From: JAHECQ01 sp047638695
Lineage (GTDB): Bacteria; Actinomycetota; Acidimicrobiia; Acidimicrobiales; SZUA-35
Length of the DNA: 6,888 bases
Direction of reading: 5' to 3'
NCBI GenBank assembly: GCA_047638695.1
Contig: JBLINY010000178.1
Location: 1-6,888 of the forward strand
Numbering within the stretch: the stretch's first letter is position 1; every line of letters begins with the position of its first letter. Below, piece by piece: positions 1-5,686 of the stretch. Made by a program: the position numbers and the translations under genes. Under the pieces are notes generated by a model. It was not told the origin of the DNA. It searched no databases and was given only the letters and a program-made list of their open reading frames with translations.

Positions 1-612
1 GATGCCACCGGCATCACCCATGACCGTGCCGGAGTCCGGATCGACCGCATGCTCGAGTCGCTCCAGATCTTGAAAGGCCTGTTTGCCGACGGGGCCTTCA
101 GTTTCAACGGCGACCACTACCGCATCGCCGACCTCGACCTTCAGCCAAAACCGGTGCAACGACCTCTGCCGATCCTCATCGGCGGTGGTGCGCGCCGCAT
201 GCTGCGACTCGCCGGGCAACATGCCGACATCGTTGGTGTGAACCTCAACCTCTCGTCAGGGGTGATCGACGCCAACACAATCGGCGATGGTGTTCCTGAA
301 CGATTCGTCGAGAAGATCGGCTGGATCAAAGAAGGGGCGGGCGACCGTTTCGACGACATCGAGCTGCACATTCGCACCCACTACGTCATCTTCACCGACG
401 ATCGAACTGGCCTGGCCGAAACCGTCGGAGGTTCTCTCGGGCTCACAGCCGATCAAGCACTGGGGTCACCCGCTGCGTTGCTGGGTGACCCACACTCGAT
501 GATCGATGACCTCCGCCAACGACGCGAGTCGCTTGGCTTCAGCTATGTAACCATCGGAGCCGATGAGATGGACCAGTTCGCACCCGTTGTCGCAGAATTG
601 GCAGGGACCTGA
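1..612 (+). CDS. LLM-class F420-dependent oxidoreductase, C-terminal part (5' end outside window)
   Basis: The frame is open from base 1 and gives 203 residues to the TGA at 610-612, so the N-terminal portion of the usual roughly 290-residue protein lies upstream. The visible part begins with a DATGI..DR.GVRIDR segment, then LKGLF, a 'F.G.HY.I' segment (about residues 35-41), 'PKPVQRPLPILIGGG' (49-63) and 'AGQHADIVGVN' (71-81). These are typical of the luciferase-like monooxygenase (bacterial luciferase alpha) TIM-barrel family. They most resemble the actinobacterial MSMEG_2516-type subgroup assigned to cofactor F420. Family knowledge: such proteins move hydride between F420 and a small organic substrate in the cytoplasm; the substrate here is unknown. 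F420 rather than FMN use is inferred from the subgroup. The stop overlaps the next gene by one base, so the two are probably co-transcribed. An internal ATG at 49 is not the start, because homology continues upstream of it. Confidence 0.85.
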   Translation, partial: DATGITHDRAGVRIDRMLESLQILKGLFADGAFSFNGDHYRIADLDLQPKPVQRPLPILIGGGARRMLRLAGQHADIVGVNLNLSSGVIDANTIGDGVPERFVEKIGWIKEGAGDRFDDIELHIRTHYVIFTDDRTGLAETVGGSLGLTADQALGSPAALLGDPHSMIDDLRQRRESLGFSYVTIGADEMDQFAPVVAELAGT

Positions 613-614
613 TG
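603..614 (+). promoter_or_regulatory. Ribosome binding site and TGATG stop/start overlap
   Basis: AGGGA at 603-607 lies four bases before the ATG at 612-614, which shares its A with the TGA stop of the oxidoreductase (610-612). This arrangement supports the chosen start and suggests that the two genes are translationally coupled. Confidence 0.6.
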
Positions 615-1010
615 AACGAATTTGAAGAAAAGTTCGACGAACTTCGAGAGCGAGTCGAGGAAGCAGCCATCAAAGCCGAGCTGGAGACCGGCGAGCGCGA
701 AGGCTCGGTTGAAGAAGCCAAGGCCCACGCCCTCGTCCGCGTCGCTCGTATGACCCTCGGCTTCTTGATTGTCATTCTGGGCATCGTGCTGCTGCCGCTA
801 CCCGGCCCCGGTTGGCTCATCATCGCTGGCGGCCTGGCCATCCTCTCCAAGGATGTCGCCTGGGCCGATCGTTTGTTGCGCTACATCCGCAAGCGGATCC
901 CCGGCATTCCTGAAGATGGCAAGATCCCTCGCTCCTCCATCGTCACGATGGTCGTGATGACCCTTGCCGCGGCGGCCGTCTCGCTTTGGTGGACGCTCGG
1001 AAGAAGCTGA
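612..1010 (+). CDS. PGPGW-motif small membrane protein (TIGR02611-like)
   Basis: The product has 132 residues. Residues 1-45 are highly charged and probably helical (MNEFEEKFDELRERVEEA...), a likely cytoplasmic coiled coil. A hydrophobic segment at about 47-78 carries the hallmark PLPGPGW (62-68) followed by LIIAGGLAILS. A basic linker (RLLRYIRKRIPG, about 87-98) precedes a second membrane segment at about 109-127. The PGPGW motif and two-helix layout match the 'putative transmembrane protein PGPGW' family common in actinobacteria, whose biochemical function is unknown. The ATG at 612 is supported by AGGGA upstream and by the TGATG overlap. Because the gene sits behind an oxidoreductase, a joint role is possible, but nothing in the sequence shows one. 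The gene ends 64 bases from the convergent helD-like gene. Confidence 0.85.
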   Translation: MNEFEEKFDELRERVEEAAIKAELETGEREGSVEEAKAHALVRVARMTLGFLIVILGIVLLPLPGPGWLIIAGGLAILSKDVAWADRLLRYIRKRIPGIPEDGKIPRSSIVTMVVMTLAAAAVSLWWTLGRS

Positions 1011-1074
1011 GTTCAGTCCATCTGTGCCCCGGTGCCATCGGCGGCCGAGACGCAGGCGCCTCGATCTGGTGCCC

Positions 1075-3156
1075 TCAGATGAGGTAGTGCGGCAGCGGGC
1101 TTTCGTGCACGATGGCCAGACGCTTCGTTGCTCGGGTTAGTGCCACGTACAACGAACGGGCCCCCTGCGGTTCCTCCGAAACAATGGCCGCTGGCTCGAC
1201 AACGACTGCCACATCGACCTCGAGCCCCTTCACCAGATTCACCGGTACCACGGTGATCGGGCTGTCGAGCCCATCGCGAGGTGCGAGGCCAACCGCAACC
1301 GCAGCTCGCTCGAAAGCGCCGGCAACCGCATCGACGAGCGACGACGGCACGACGACGGCCACATTTCCCTGGCCCAGATTCGTGAGCTCGGCGACGGCCG
1401 TCTGCACCACTTGTTCAAGCAGCGCGCCCTGCTGGGCGGCAACAAACCGTGGGGCGTCTCCATCGGAACGGACAGCAGTGGGAGGCGAGAGATCGGGGGC
1501 AGCGAACGGCAAGACCTTCGCTGCTAGCTCCATCGAAGGACCAGGAATCCGATAGCCCACGGTGAGTTCGGAGCGGCGCGGCTCTCGGCGATCGGGAAGA
1601 TGTTCGAGCACCTCGTCCCAGCTCTCGTGGGCCCACGAACCAGTCGACTGAGCAATGTCGCCAACAATCGTCATCGATCCATTCAGCGATCGGCGGGTGA
1701 GCATGCGGAGCTGCATTGGCGAAAGATCTTGCGCCTCGTCGACCACGATGTGACCGTAGGTGCGAACCTCATCGGCGTCGCGCTCTCGAGGTCTTGGACC
1801 CAGACATTCGGATGCCTCGTCGAGCACCGGAATGTCATCGACTGGCCACAGCACCTTGGTCATCTGCCAGTCGGGACGCCAGGGCCGGTACAACGCCGAC
1901 CGTTCGGCATCGTCGAGACCGACGCCGGCCGAACGCAGCAGGTGCTTCGATCCGTACAGATCGTGCAAGAGGTCGGCCGGCGACATCACCGGCCACATCC
2001 AGTTCAGGGCCAATTTGAGATCGGGGTGACGGCCGAGTGCTTCGCGAACATCGGCCACATTTGCGCCGTCAGGGTGAGAGTTGGCGAGGGTCTCGAAGAC
2101 GCTTGCCACCACGAATTTGCGGGCCGCGTTGTGGGTCCGGAACCGGCGTCGAGCCTCGCCAACAATCCGGGCTGACTCGTCTACCCGCAACCGAATCCGT
2201 CGGATACCGAGACCGAGCACGAGGTCAGCCCGCAGCGGCCGCTGCCGGTCGCGCATGGCACGACGTACCAGGTTCACCATTCTCAGGTCGCCCTTGATGC
2301 GACCCGCGTCGTAAGAGTCCCGGCCCTGCACCCGAACGCCGGACACCAGGTCGGCCAACACGGAGAGTTCGACACCGGCTTCGCCCAGCGACGGCAGCAC
2401 CTGTTCGATATAGCCAAGAAACAGCCGGTTCGGGCCAATCACCAGCACACCTTGACCATCGAGAGGAAACCGATGGGTGTACAGCAGATAGGCGGCGCGG
2501 TGAAGAGCGACAACGGTCTTCCCCGTGCCGGGACCGCCCTGAACTACCAAGACACCAGGTAGCGGGCCTCGAATAATCTCGTCCTGTTCGCCCTGAATGG
2601 TGCCGACGATGTCGGACAAACGGCCGGTGCGCGAGGTCTCGAGGGCGGCGATGAGTGCCCCCTCGCCCCGCAATTCACGACCGTTGACGACGACGCGTTG
2701 TGACCCCGCCGCATCGCCGAAGAATTCATCGTCGAGCCCCAGCAACTGGCGTCCTCGGGAAATGAAGAATCGGCGGCGAACCAAGCCCTGGTCATCGCGT
2801 CCGGTTGCCCGATAAAACGACTCCGCAGCCGGCGCCCGCCAGTCGACGACGAGGGGCTCCTGGTCAACGTCAGCAACGGCAACCCGGCCGATGTGATAAC
2901 TACCGCCACCGGCCTCTTCGGATTGATCGATTCGGCCGAAACACAACGATCGATCGCCGATGTCGAGCTCGCGCAGACGATTGACGATGTTGCCGTTGAT
3001 GATCTCGCGTTCCCAACGAGCCTGGTTGGTGCCACCCTGCCCAACCTCGACCATCGTCTGAAGTTTGAGGGCCTCTTTCCGCGACTCATCCAAACGACGG
3101 TGGGCCAGATCGAGATGCGCCTGTTCGGCCTCGAGTTCGGGATGAAAGTCGGTCAA
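1075..3156 (-). CDS. helD: HelD/HelR-type RNA polymerase-recycling ATPase (UvrD/Rep-like superfamily 1)
   Basis: The 693-residue product has the superfamily 1 motifs in order. Walker A is GGPGTGKT (207-214, Lys213). Motif II is IVVDEAQDLSP (470-480). Motif III contains GDIAQSTGSW (499-508). A GYRIP motif lies at 534-538, motif V is VKGLEVD (642-648), and motif VI is YVALTRATKRL (670-680). The N-terminal region (about 5-40) is a charged, helix-rich segment, as in the HelD arm that enters the RNA polymerase secondary channel. VDWRAPAAESFY (104-115) and the GDIAQSTG form are hallmarks of HelD rather than of UvrD or PcrA. The long insert between motifs I and II (about 280-440) also fits. Family knowledge: HelD proteins use ATP to release stalled RNA polymerase from nucleic acid, and some HelR members give rifamycin tolerance; no rifamycin-associated element was seen upstream. 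At 693 residues it is shorter than the Bacillus and mycobacterial proteins. The TTG start at 3156 is the first usable one after an in-frame TAG (3196-3198) and has GAGGA before it; the next in-frame ATG (Met35) would remove the N-terminal arm. Confidence 0.88.
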   Translation of the reverse strand: MTDFHPELEAEQAHLDLAHRRLDESRKEALKLQTMVEVGQGGTNQARWEREIINGNIVNRLRELDIGDRSLCFGRIDQSEEAGGGSYHIGRVAVADVDQEPLVVDWRAPAAESFYRATGRDDQGLVRRRFFISRGRQLLGLDDEFFGDAAGSQRVVVNGRELRGEGALIAALETSRTGRLSDIVGTIQGEQDEIIRGPLPGVLVVQGGPGTGKTVVALHRAAYLLYTHRFPLDGQGVLVIGPNRLFLGYIEQVLPSLGEAGVELSVLADLVSGVRVQGRDSYDAGRIKGDLRMVNLVRRAMRDRQRPLRADLVLGLGIRRIRLRVDESARIVGEARRRFRTHNAARKFVVASVFETLANSHPDGANVADVREALGRHPDLKLALNWMWPVMSPADLLHDLYGSKHLLRSAGVGLDDAERSALYRPWRPDWQMTKVLWPVDDIPVLDEASECLGPRPRERDADEVRTYGHIVVDEAQDLSPMQLRMLTRRSLNGSMTIVGDIAQSTGSWAHESWDEVLEHLPDRREPRRSELTVGYRIPGPSMELAAKVLPFAAPDLSPPTAVRSDGDAPRFVAAQQGALLEQVVQTAVAELTNLGQGNVAVVVPSSLVDAVAGAFERAAVAVGLAPRDGLDSPITVVPVNLVKGLEVDVAVVVEPAAIVSEEPQGARSLYVALTRATKRLAIVHESPLPHYLI

Positions 3157-3158
3157 GT

Positions 3159-3163
3159 TCCTC
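3159..3163 (-). promoter_or_regulatory. Ribosome binding site of helD-like gene (decides the TTG start)
   Basis: Read on the minus strand, GAGGA (complement of 3159-3163) is followed by AC and then the TTG start codon (complement of 3154-3156). The spacing is short, but no ATG or GTG is available between the upstream TAG and this TTG, and homology to the HelD N-terminus begins immediately after it. Confidence 0.5.
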
Positions 3164-3192
3164 GGAAATCTCCGTTGAATGAAGGGCCAACA

Positions 3193-3198
3193 ATCCTA
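3193..3198 (-). promoter_or_regulatory. Candidate -10 element for helD-like gene
   Basis: The minus strand reads TAGGAT here, matching the TAnnnT form of housekeeping -10 boxes in actinobacteria. A start of transcription about seven bases downstream would give a leader of about 30 bases carrying the GAGGA site. No good -35 hexamer is visible at 17 bases. An alternative reading is an extracytoplasmic-function sigma promoter, GGAAC (complement of 3219-3223), an 18-base spacer, then CGTA (complement of 3197-3200). Neither can be proven from sequence alone. Confidence 0.3.
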
Positions 3199-3204
3199 CG
3201 GGTC

Positions 3205-3222
3205 GAACGGCCGGTACCGTTC
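3205..3222. repeat. 18-base dyad in the divergent helD-hemE promoter region
   Basis: GAACGG (3205-3210) and CCGTTC (3217-3222) are perfect inverted 6-base arms around CCGGTA. The dyad contains the 8-base palindrome CGGTACCG (3212-3219). It overlaps the candidate -10 of hemE and lies just upstream of the candidate -10 of the helD-like gene. It is placed like an operator that could serve both directions. No known regulator consensus was recognised. Confidence 0.4.
3215..3220 (+). promoter_or_regulatory. Candidate -10 element for leaderless hemE transcription
   Basis: TACCGT fits TAnnnT and ends seven bases before the GTG start codon at 3228. That is the spacing expected if transcription begins at the first base of the start codon. 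hemE also lacks a usable Shine-Dalgarno sequence: GAGG overlaps the GTG itself. Leaderless mRNAs are common in actinobacteria. The hexamer is short, so chance is a real alternative. Confidence 0.35.
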
Positions 3223-3227
3223 CCGAG

Positions 3228-4298
3228 GTGACGAAGGCCCCCTGCCCGGACCCAACGCCCCCCTCCATCGAGAACGCTCCGTTCCTCCGCGCCATCCGTC
3301 AGGAAGCTGGTGACCGAGTACCCGTGTGGTTCATGCGTCAGGCTGGCCGGTCGCTGCCCGAGTACTTCGAGGTACGCGGCGATGGCTCCATCCTCGATGC
3401 GATTCAGGATGCCGACCGGGCTACCGAAATCACCTTGCAGCCCGTGCGGCGTTACGGCGTCGATGCCTCGATCCTCTTTTCCGACATCGTGACTCCGGTG
3501 TGGGCGGTTGGGTTCGGCATCGACATCACGCCCGGTGTCGGTCCAACCTGCGAGCACCCGTTTACATCGGCCACCGACCTCGAACGACTCCGCCCGCTCG
3601 AGCCCGACGTCGACATGGCGTTCCAGCAGAAGACGGTTCAGGCCCTCGTGGCCCAACTCGACATCCCACTCATCGGCTTCGCTGGCGCACCCTTCACCTT
3701 GGCCAGCTACCTGATCGAGGGCCGCCCCACCCGCGACTACGCCAAGGTCAAGGCCCTCATGTTTGGCCAACCGGAGTTGTGGCACCGACTTTGCGACCGG
3801 CTGGCCGACTACGCCATCGCTACCCTGACAGCCCAGGTCGGTGCAGGTGCCAGCGCTGTGCAACTGTTCGACTCTTGGGCCGGCGCCCTCCACCCAGAGC
3901 ACTACCGTCGATTTGTGCTGCCGCACAGCACAAAGATCCTGGATGCCATGGGCGACCTCGGAGTACCTCGCATCCATTTCGGCATCAATACCGGCGAACT
4001 ACTCGACCAGATGGCCGCGGCTGGAGCCGACATGGTGGGTGTCGACTGGCGTACCTCCCTTTCCGATGCGCGAGTTCGGACCGGCGGCCGCGTCGCCCTC
4101 CAGGGCAACCTCGATCCCGCTCTGCTGTTAGCCCCGTTGGAGGTTGTGGAGGCCGAGGTTCGCCGAGTGCTGGCCGACAACGCAGGGCACCCGGGACATG
4201 TCTTCAACCTCGGCCACGGCGTGCTTCCACAGACCAATCCCGATGCCCTGAAGCGTGTCGTCGAGTTGGTTCATGCCGAGGGTCGCTCGGAATCGTGA
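3228..4298 (+). CDS. hemE: Uroporphyrinogen decarboxylase
   Basis: This cytoplasmic enzyme removes four carboxyl groups from the acetate side chains of uroporphyrinogen III to give coproporphyrinogen III in heme synthesis. The product has 356 residues, normal for the family. Family signatures are intact: PVWFMRQAGRSLPEY (32-46) with substrate-binding Arg37 and Arg41, FSDIVTP with catalytic Asp86 (84-90), GFAGAPFTLASYLIEG (150-165) with Tyr161, FDSWAG with Ser216 (214-219), and FNLGHGVLP with His330 (326-334). Ser replaces the usual Tyr in 'GRYLPEY', which I know as a frequent actinobacterial form. GTG at 3228 is the first start after an in-frame TGA at 3180-3182, and it keeps the conserved N-terminus (ENAPFLRA). 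It lacks a spaced Shine-Dalgarno site and may be leaderless. The stop overlaps the hemY start by four bases. Confidence 0.97.
   Translation: MTKAPCPDPTPPSIENAPFLRAIRQEAGDRVPVWFMRQAGRSLPEYFEVRGDGSILDAIQDADRATEITLQPVRRYGVDASILFSDIVTPVWAVGFGIDITPGVGPTCEHPFTSATDLERLRPLEPDVDMAFQQKTVQALVAQLDIPLIGFAGAPFTLASYLIEGRPTRDYAKVKALMFGQPELWHRLCDRLADYAIATLTAQVGAGASAVQLFDSWAGALHPEHYRRFVLPHSTKILDAMGDLGVPRIHFGINTGELLDQMAAAGADMVGVDWRTSLSDARVRTGGRVALQGNLDPALLLAPLEVVEAEVRRVLADNAGHPGHVFNLGHGVLPQTNPDALKRVVELVHAEGRSES
4295..4298 (+). promoter_or_regulatory. GTGA overlap coupling hemE and hemY
   Basis: The GTG start of hemY (4295-4297) overlaps the TGA stop of hemE (4296-4298). The best upstream purine run, GAGGG at 4278-4282, is 12 bases away, so hemY translation probably depends on ribosomes finishing hemE. 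Confidence 0.7.
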
Positions 4299-5638
4299 AG
4301 CCGTCGGTTGCCGTGATCGGAGGCGGTCTCGCCGGCCTCAGCGCGGCCTTTGATCTTCATCGAGGCGGTGTCGACGTTGCCGTTTATGAGGCAAGCGACC
4401 GTTGGGGTGGCAAGGTCTGGTCGTCACTTGTCGGCAACCGCCTGGTTGACGCCGGCGCCGACAGTTTTCTGGCCCGTGTCCCCCAGGGACGGGCGCTCTG
4501 CGCCGACCTGGGCCTTGTTGACGAGCTGACAAGTCCGGTCGCTCCCGTGCCCGCGTACCTTCACCGCGACGGCCACTTACACCCGCTCCCCGCTGGCACG
4601 ATGTTGGGCGTACCGACGGATCTCGACGTCCTGATCGGGGGCAATCTCATCAGTCCGGCTGGCATTGCTCGAGCGAAGGACGACCTGCACCTTCCTGGCA
4701 CCGCGCTCGACGACGACATCAGTGTTGGTGCGTTCTTCCGCGAGCGGCTGGGTAATGAGATCACCGAACGACTCATCGATCCCATGGTGGGAGGCATCAA
4801 CGCCTCAGACATCGATCGGCTCAGTCTACGATCGGCCTCGCCCCAGCTGGCGGCTGCAGCAAGCGCCGGCTCATCGATCATCAGGGGCCTCGCCGAGGCC
4901 CGAGCTCGGGTTGGCGCCACTCTCGGATCAGCAGGGGCAGCCCCAGTTTTCCACGGCCTGCCGGGCGGAATCGCTCGTATCGTCGACCGCCTGGTCGAGG
5001 AGCTTCCCCCAACGGCGGTGCATCTCGGCGCTGACGTCTCCCTGGAAGCGCTCGACGCCTCCCGAGTGATCCTGGCGACGCCAGCACCGGCGGCTGCCGC
5101 TCTCCTCGCCGATGTCTCGCCAACGGCCAGCGAACTCCTCAGCCAGATCGACTACGCATCGGTCGCCCAGGTCACCGTTGAGCTTCCTCGGGGTGCCGTT
5201 GACCCTGTCCTCGATGCCTCCGGCGTGCTCTTTCCACGTGTCGATGGTCTTCTCATCACGGCCTGCACTTGGTTCAGCACCAAGTGGGCCCACTACGCCA
5301 CCTCGGACTCGGTCTTGATCCGAATGACCTGCGGCCGTTTCGGCGACGACCGACATGCGGCCTTCGGCGACGAGCAGCTTGCGGCCACGCTCCTTGCCGA
5401 GTTGGGAACGGTAATCGACATCAGCGACGGGCCAACCGCACAGCGGGTGCACCGGTGGAACAACGCGCTGCCTCAGTACGCGCCAGGACACGGATCCCGC
5501 ATCGAAGCCATCGTTGCCGCACTTGCCGCCGATGCCCCGCACATCGAACTCGCCGGTGCTGCCTATCGAGGAATCGGCATACCAGCCACAATCGACAGCG
5601 GTCGACAAGCCGCCAGTCGGATCCTCGCCAGCCCATGA
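4295..5638 (+). CDS. hemY: FAD-dependent coproporphyrinogen III / protoporphyrinogen IX oxidase
   Basis: The product has 447 residues. The N-terminus is a Rossmann FAD-binding fold: VAVIGGGLAGLSAAFDL with G9-x-G11-x-x-G14, Glu32 (VYEAS) for the ribose, and RWGGKV (36-41). DAGADSFLAR follows at about 52-61. A middle region contains DPMVGGINASDIDRLSLRSASPQL, where most relatives have 'GIYAGD'. The C-terminus carries the second FAD segment, YRGIGIPATIDSGRQAAS (424-441). These features define the HemY-type oxidase, not the HemG or HemJ types. In actinobacteria this family usually oxidises coproporphyrinogen III to coproporphyrin III in the coproporphyrin-dependent pathway (also called CgoX). That substrate is inferred; the classic assignment would be protoporphyrinogen IX. 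The GTG at 4295 puts the Rossmann motif at the usual distance from the N-terminus. The same frame stays open upstream through hemE, but that stretch does not resemble any protein. The gene is coupled to hemE upstream and followed by lnt. Confidence 0.93.
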   Translation: MKPSVAVIGGGLAGLSAAFDLHRGGVDVAVYEASDRWGGKVWSSLVGNRLVDAGADSFLARVPQGRALCADLGLVDELTSPVAPVPAYLHRDGHLHPLPAGTMLGVPTDLDVLIGGNLISPAGIARAKDDLHLPGTALDDDISVGAFFRERLGNEITERLIDPMVGGINASDIDRLSLRSASPQLAAAASAGSSIIRGLAEARARVGATLGSAGAAPVFHGLPGGIARIVDRLVEELPPTAVHLGADVSLEALDASRVILATPAPAAAALLADVSPTASELLSQIDYASVAQVTVELPRGAVDPVLDASGVLFPRVDGLLITACTWFSTKWAHYATSDSVLIRMTCGRFGDDRHAAFGDEQLAATLLAELGTVIDISDGPTAQRVHRWNNALPQYAPGHGSRIEAIVAALAADAPHIELAGAAYRGIGIPATIDSGRQAASRILASP

Positions 5639-5678
5639 ACACGCCGTTATGAATGCCCTCTATGAAGACTCTCTGTGA
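5635..5678 (+). other. Chain of two mini-ORFs linking hemY to lnt by stop/start overlaps
   Basis: Three overlaps follow one another. The hemY stop TGA (5636-5638) overlaps an ATG (5635-5637), which opens a 5-codon ORF, MNTPL, ending at TGA 5650-5652. That stop overlaps an ATG (5649-5651) opening a 9-codon ORF, MNALYEDSL, ending at TGA 5676-5678. That stop in turn overlaps the GTG start of lnt (5675-5677). Ribosomes could thus pass from hemY to lnt by repeated termination and restart. The reading is direct; use in the cell is inference. The peptides themselves resemble nothing I know. Confidence 0.45.
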
Positions 5679-5686
5679 ATAGAGTC
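5667..5686 (+). promoter_or_regulatory. Possible hairpin with the lnt start codon in its loop
   Basis: GACTCT (5667-5672) and AGAGTC (5681-5686) form a perfect 6-base-pair stem around the 8-base loop CTGTGAAT, which contains the GTG start of lnt (5675-5677). A competing pairing, CTCTAT (5658-5663) with ATAGAG (5679-5684), uses the same right-hand bases. No good Shine-Dalgarno site precedes the GTG. The fold could tune lnt initiation, though stems of this size also arise by chance. Confidence 0.35.

Noticed and set aside
1011..1074. Possible terminator between the convergent PGPGW and helD-like genes (GGTGCC and GGCGCC arms, TCGG/CCGA mini-stem)
   Set aside because: The stems are only 4-6 pairs, one needs a G-U pair, and no T-run follows on either strand. 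I cannot support a terminator.
1600..2175. Plus-strand frame of 191 codons inside the helD-like gene
   Set aside because: It is antisense to intact HelD motifs, has no ribosome site, and its composition (His/Arg/Val shadow) is typical of a reverse reading.
3181..3227. Rifamycin-associated element upstream of the helD-like gene
   Set aside because: The divergent gap was read on both strands. The only dyad (3205-3222) does not match the long palindrome known for that element.
3153..3977. Minus-strand frame of 274 codons opposite hemE whose stop overlaps the helD TTG start (TTGA)
   Set aside because: The overlap is tempting as an operon junction, but the translation is a low-complexity shadow of hemE with no recognisable fold. 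hemE on the other strand is certain.
4928..5608. Minus-strand frame of 226 codons opposite hemY
   Set aside because: It is a shadow of the HemY coding frame, with no supported start and no recognisable domain.
3326..5638. A very long continuous + frame (about 770 codons) spanning hemE and hemY
   Set aside because: Its first part is an out-of-frame reading of hemE, rich in Arg/Pro and with no protein-like pattern. Only the part from GTG 4295 is HemY. GC-rich coding DNA often leaves other frames open.
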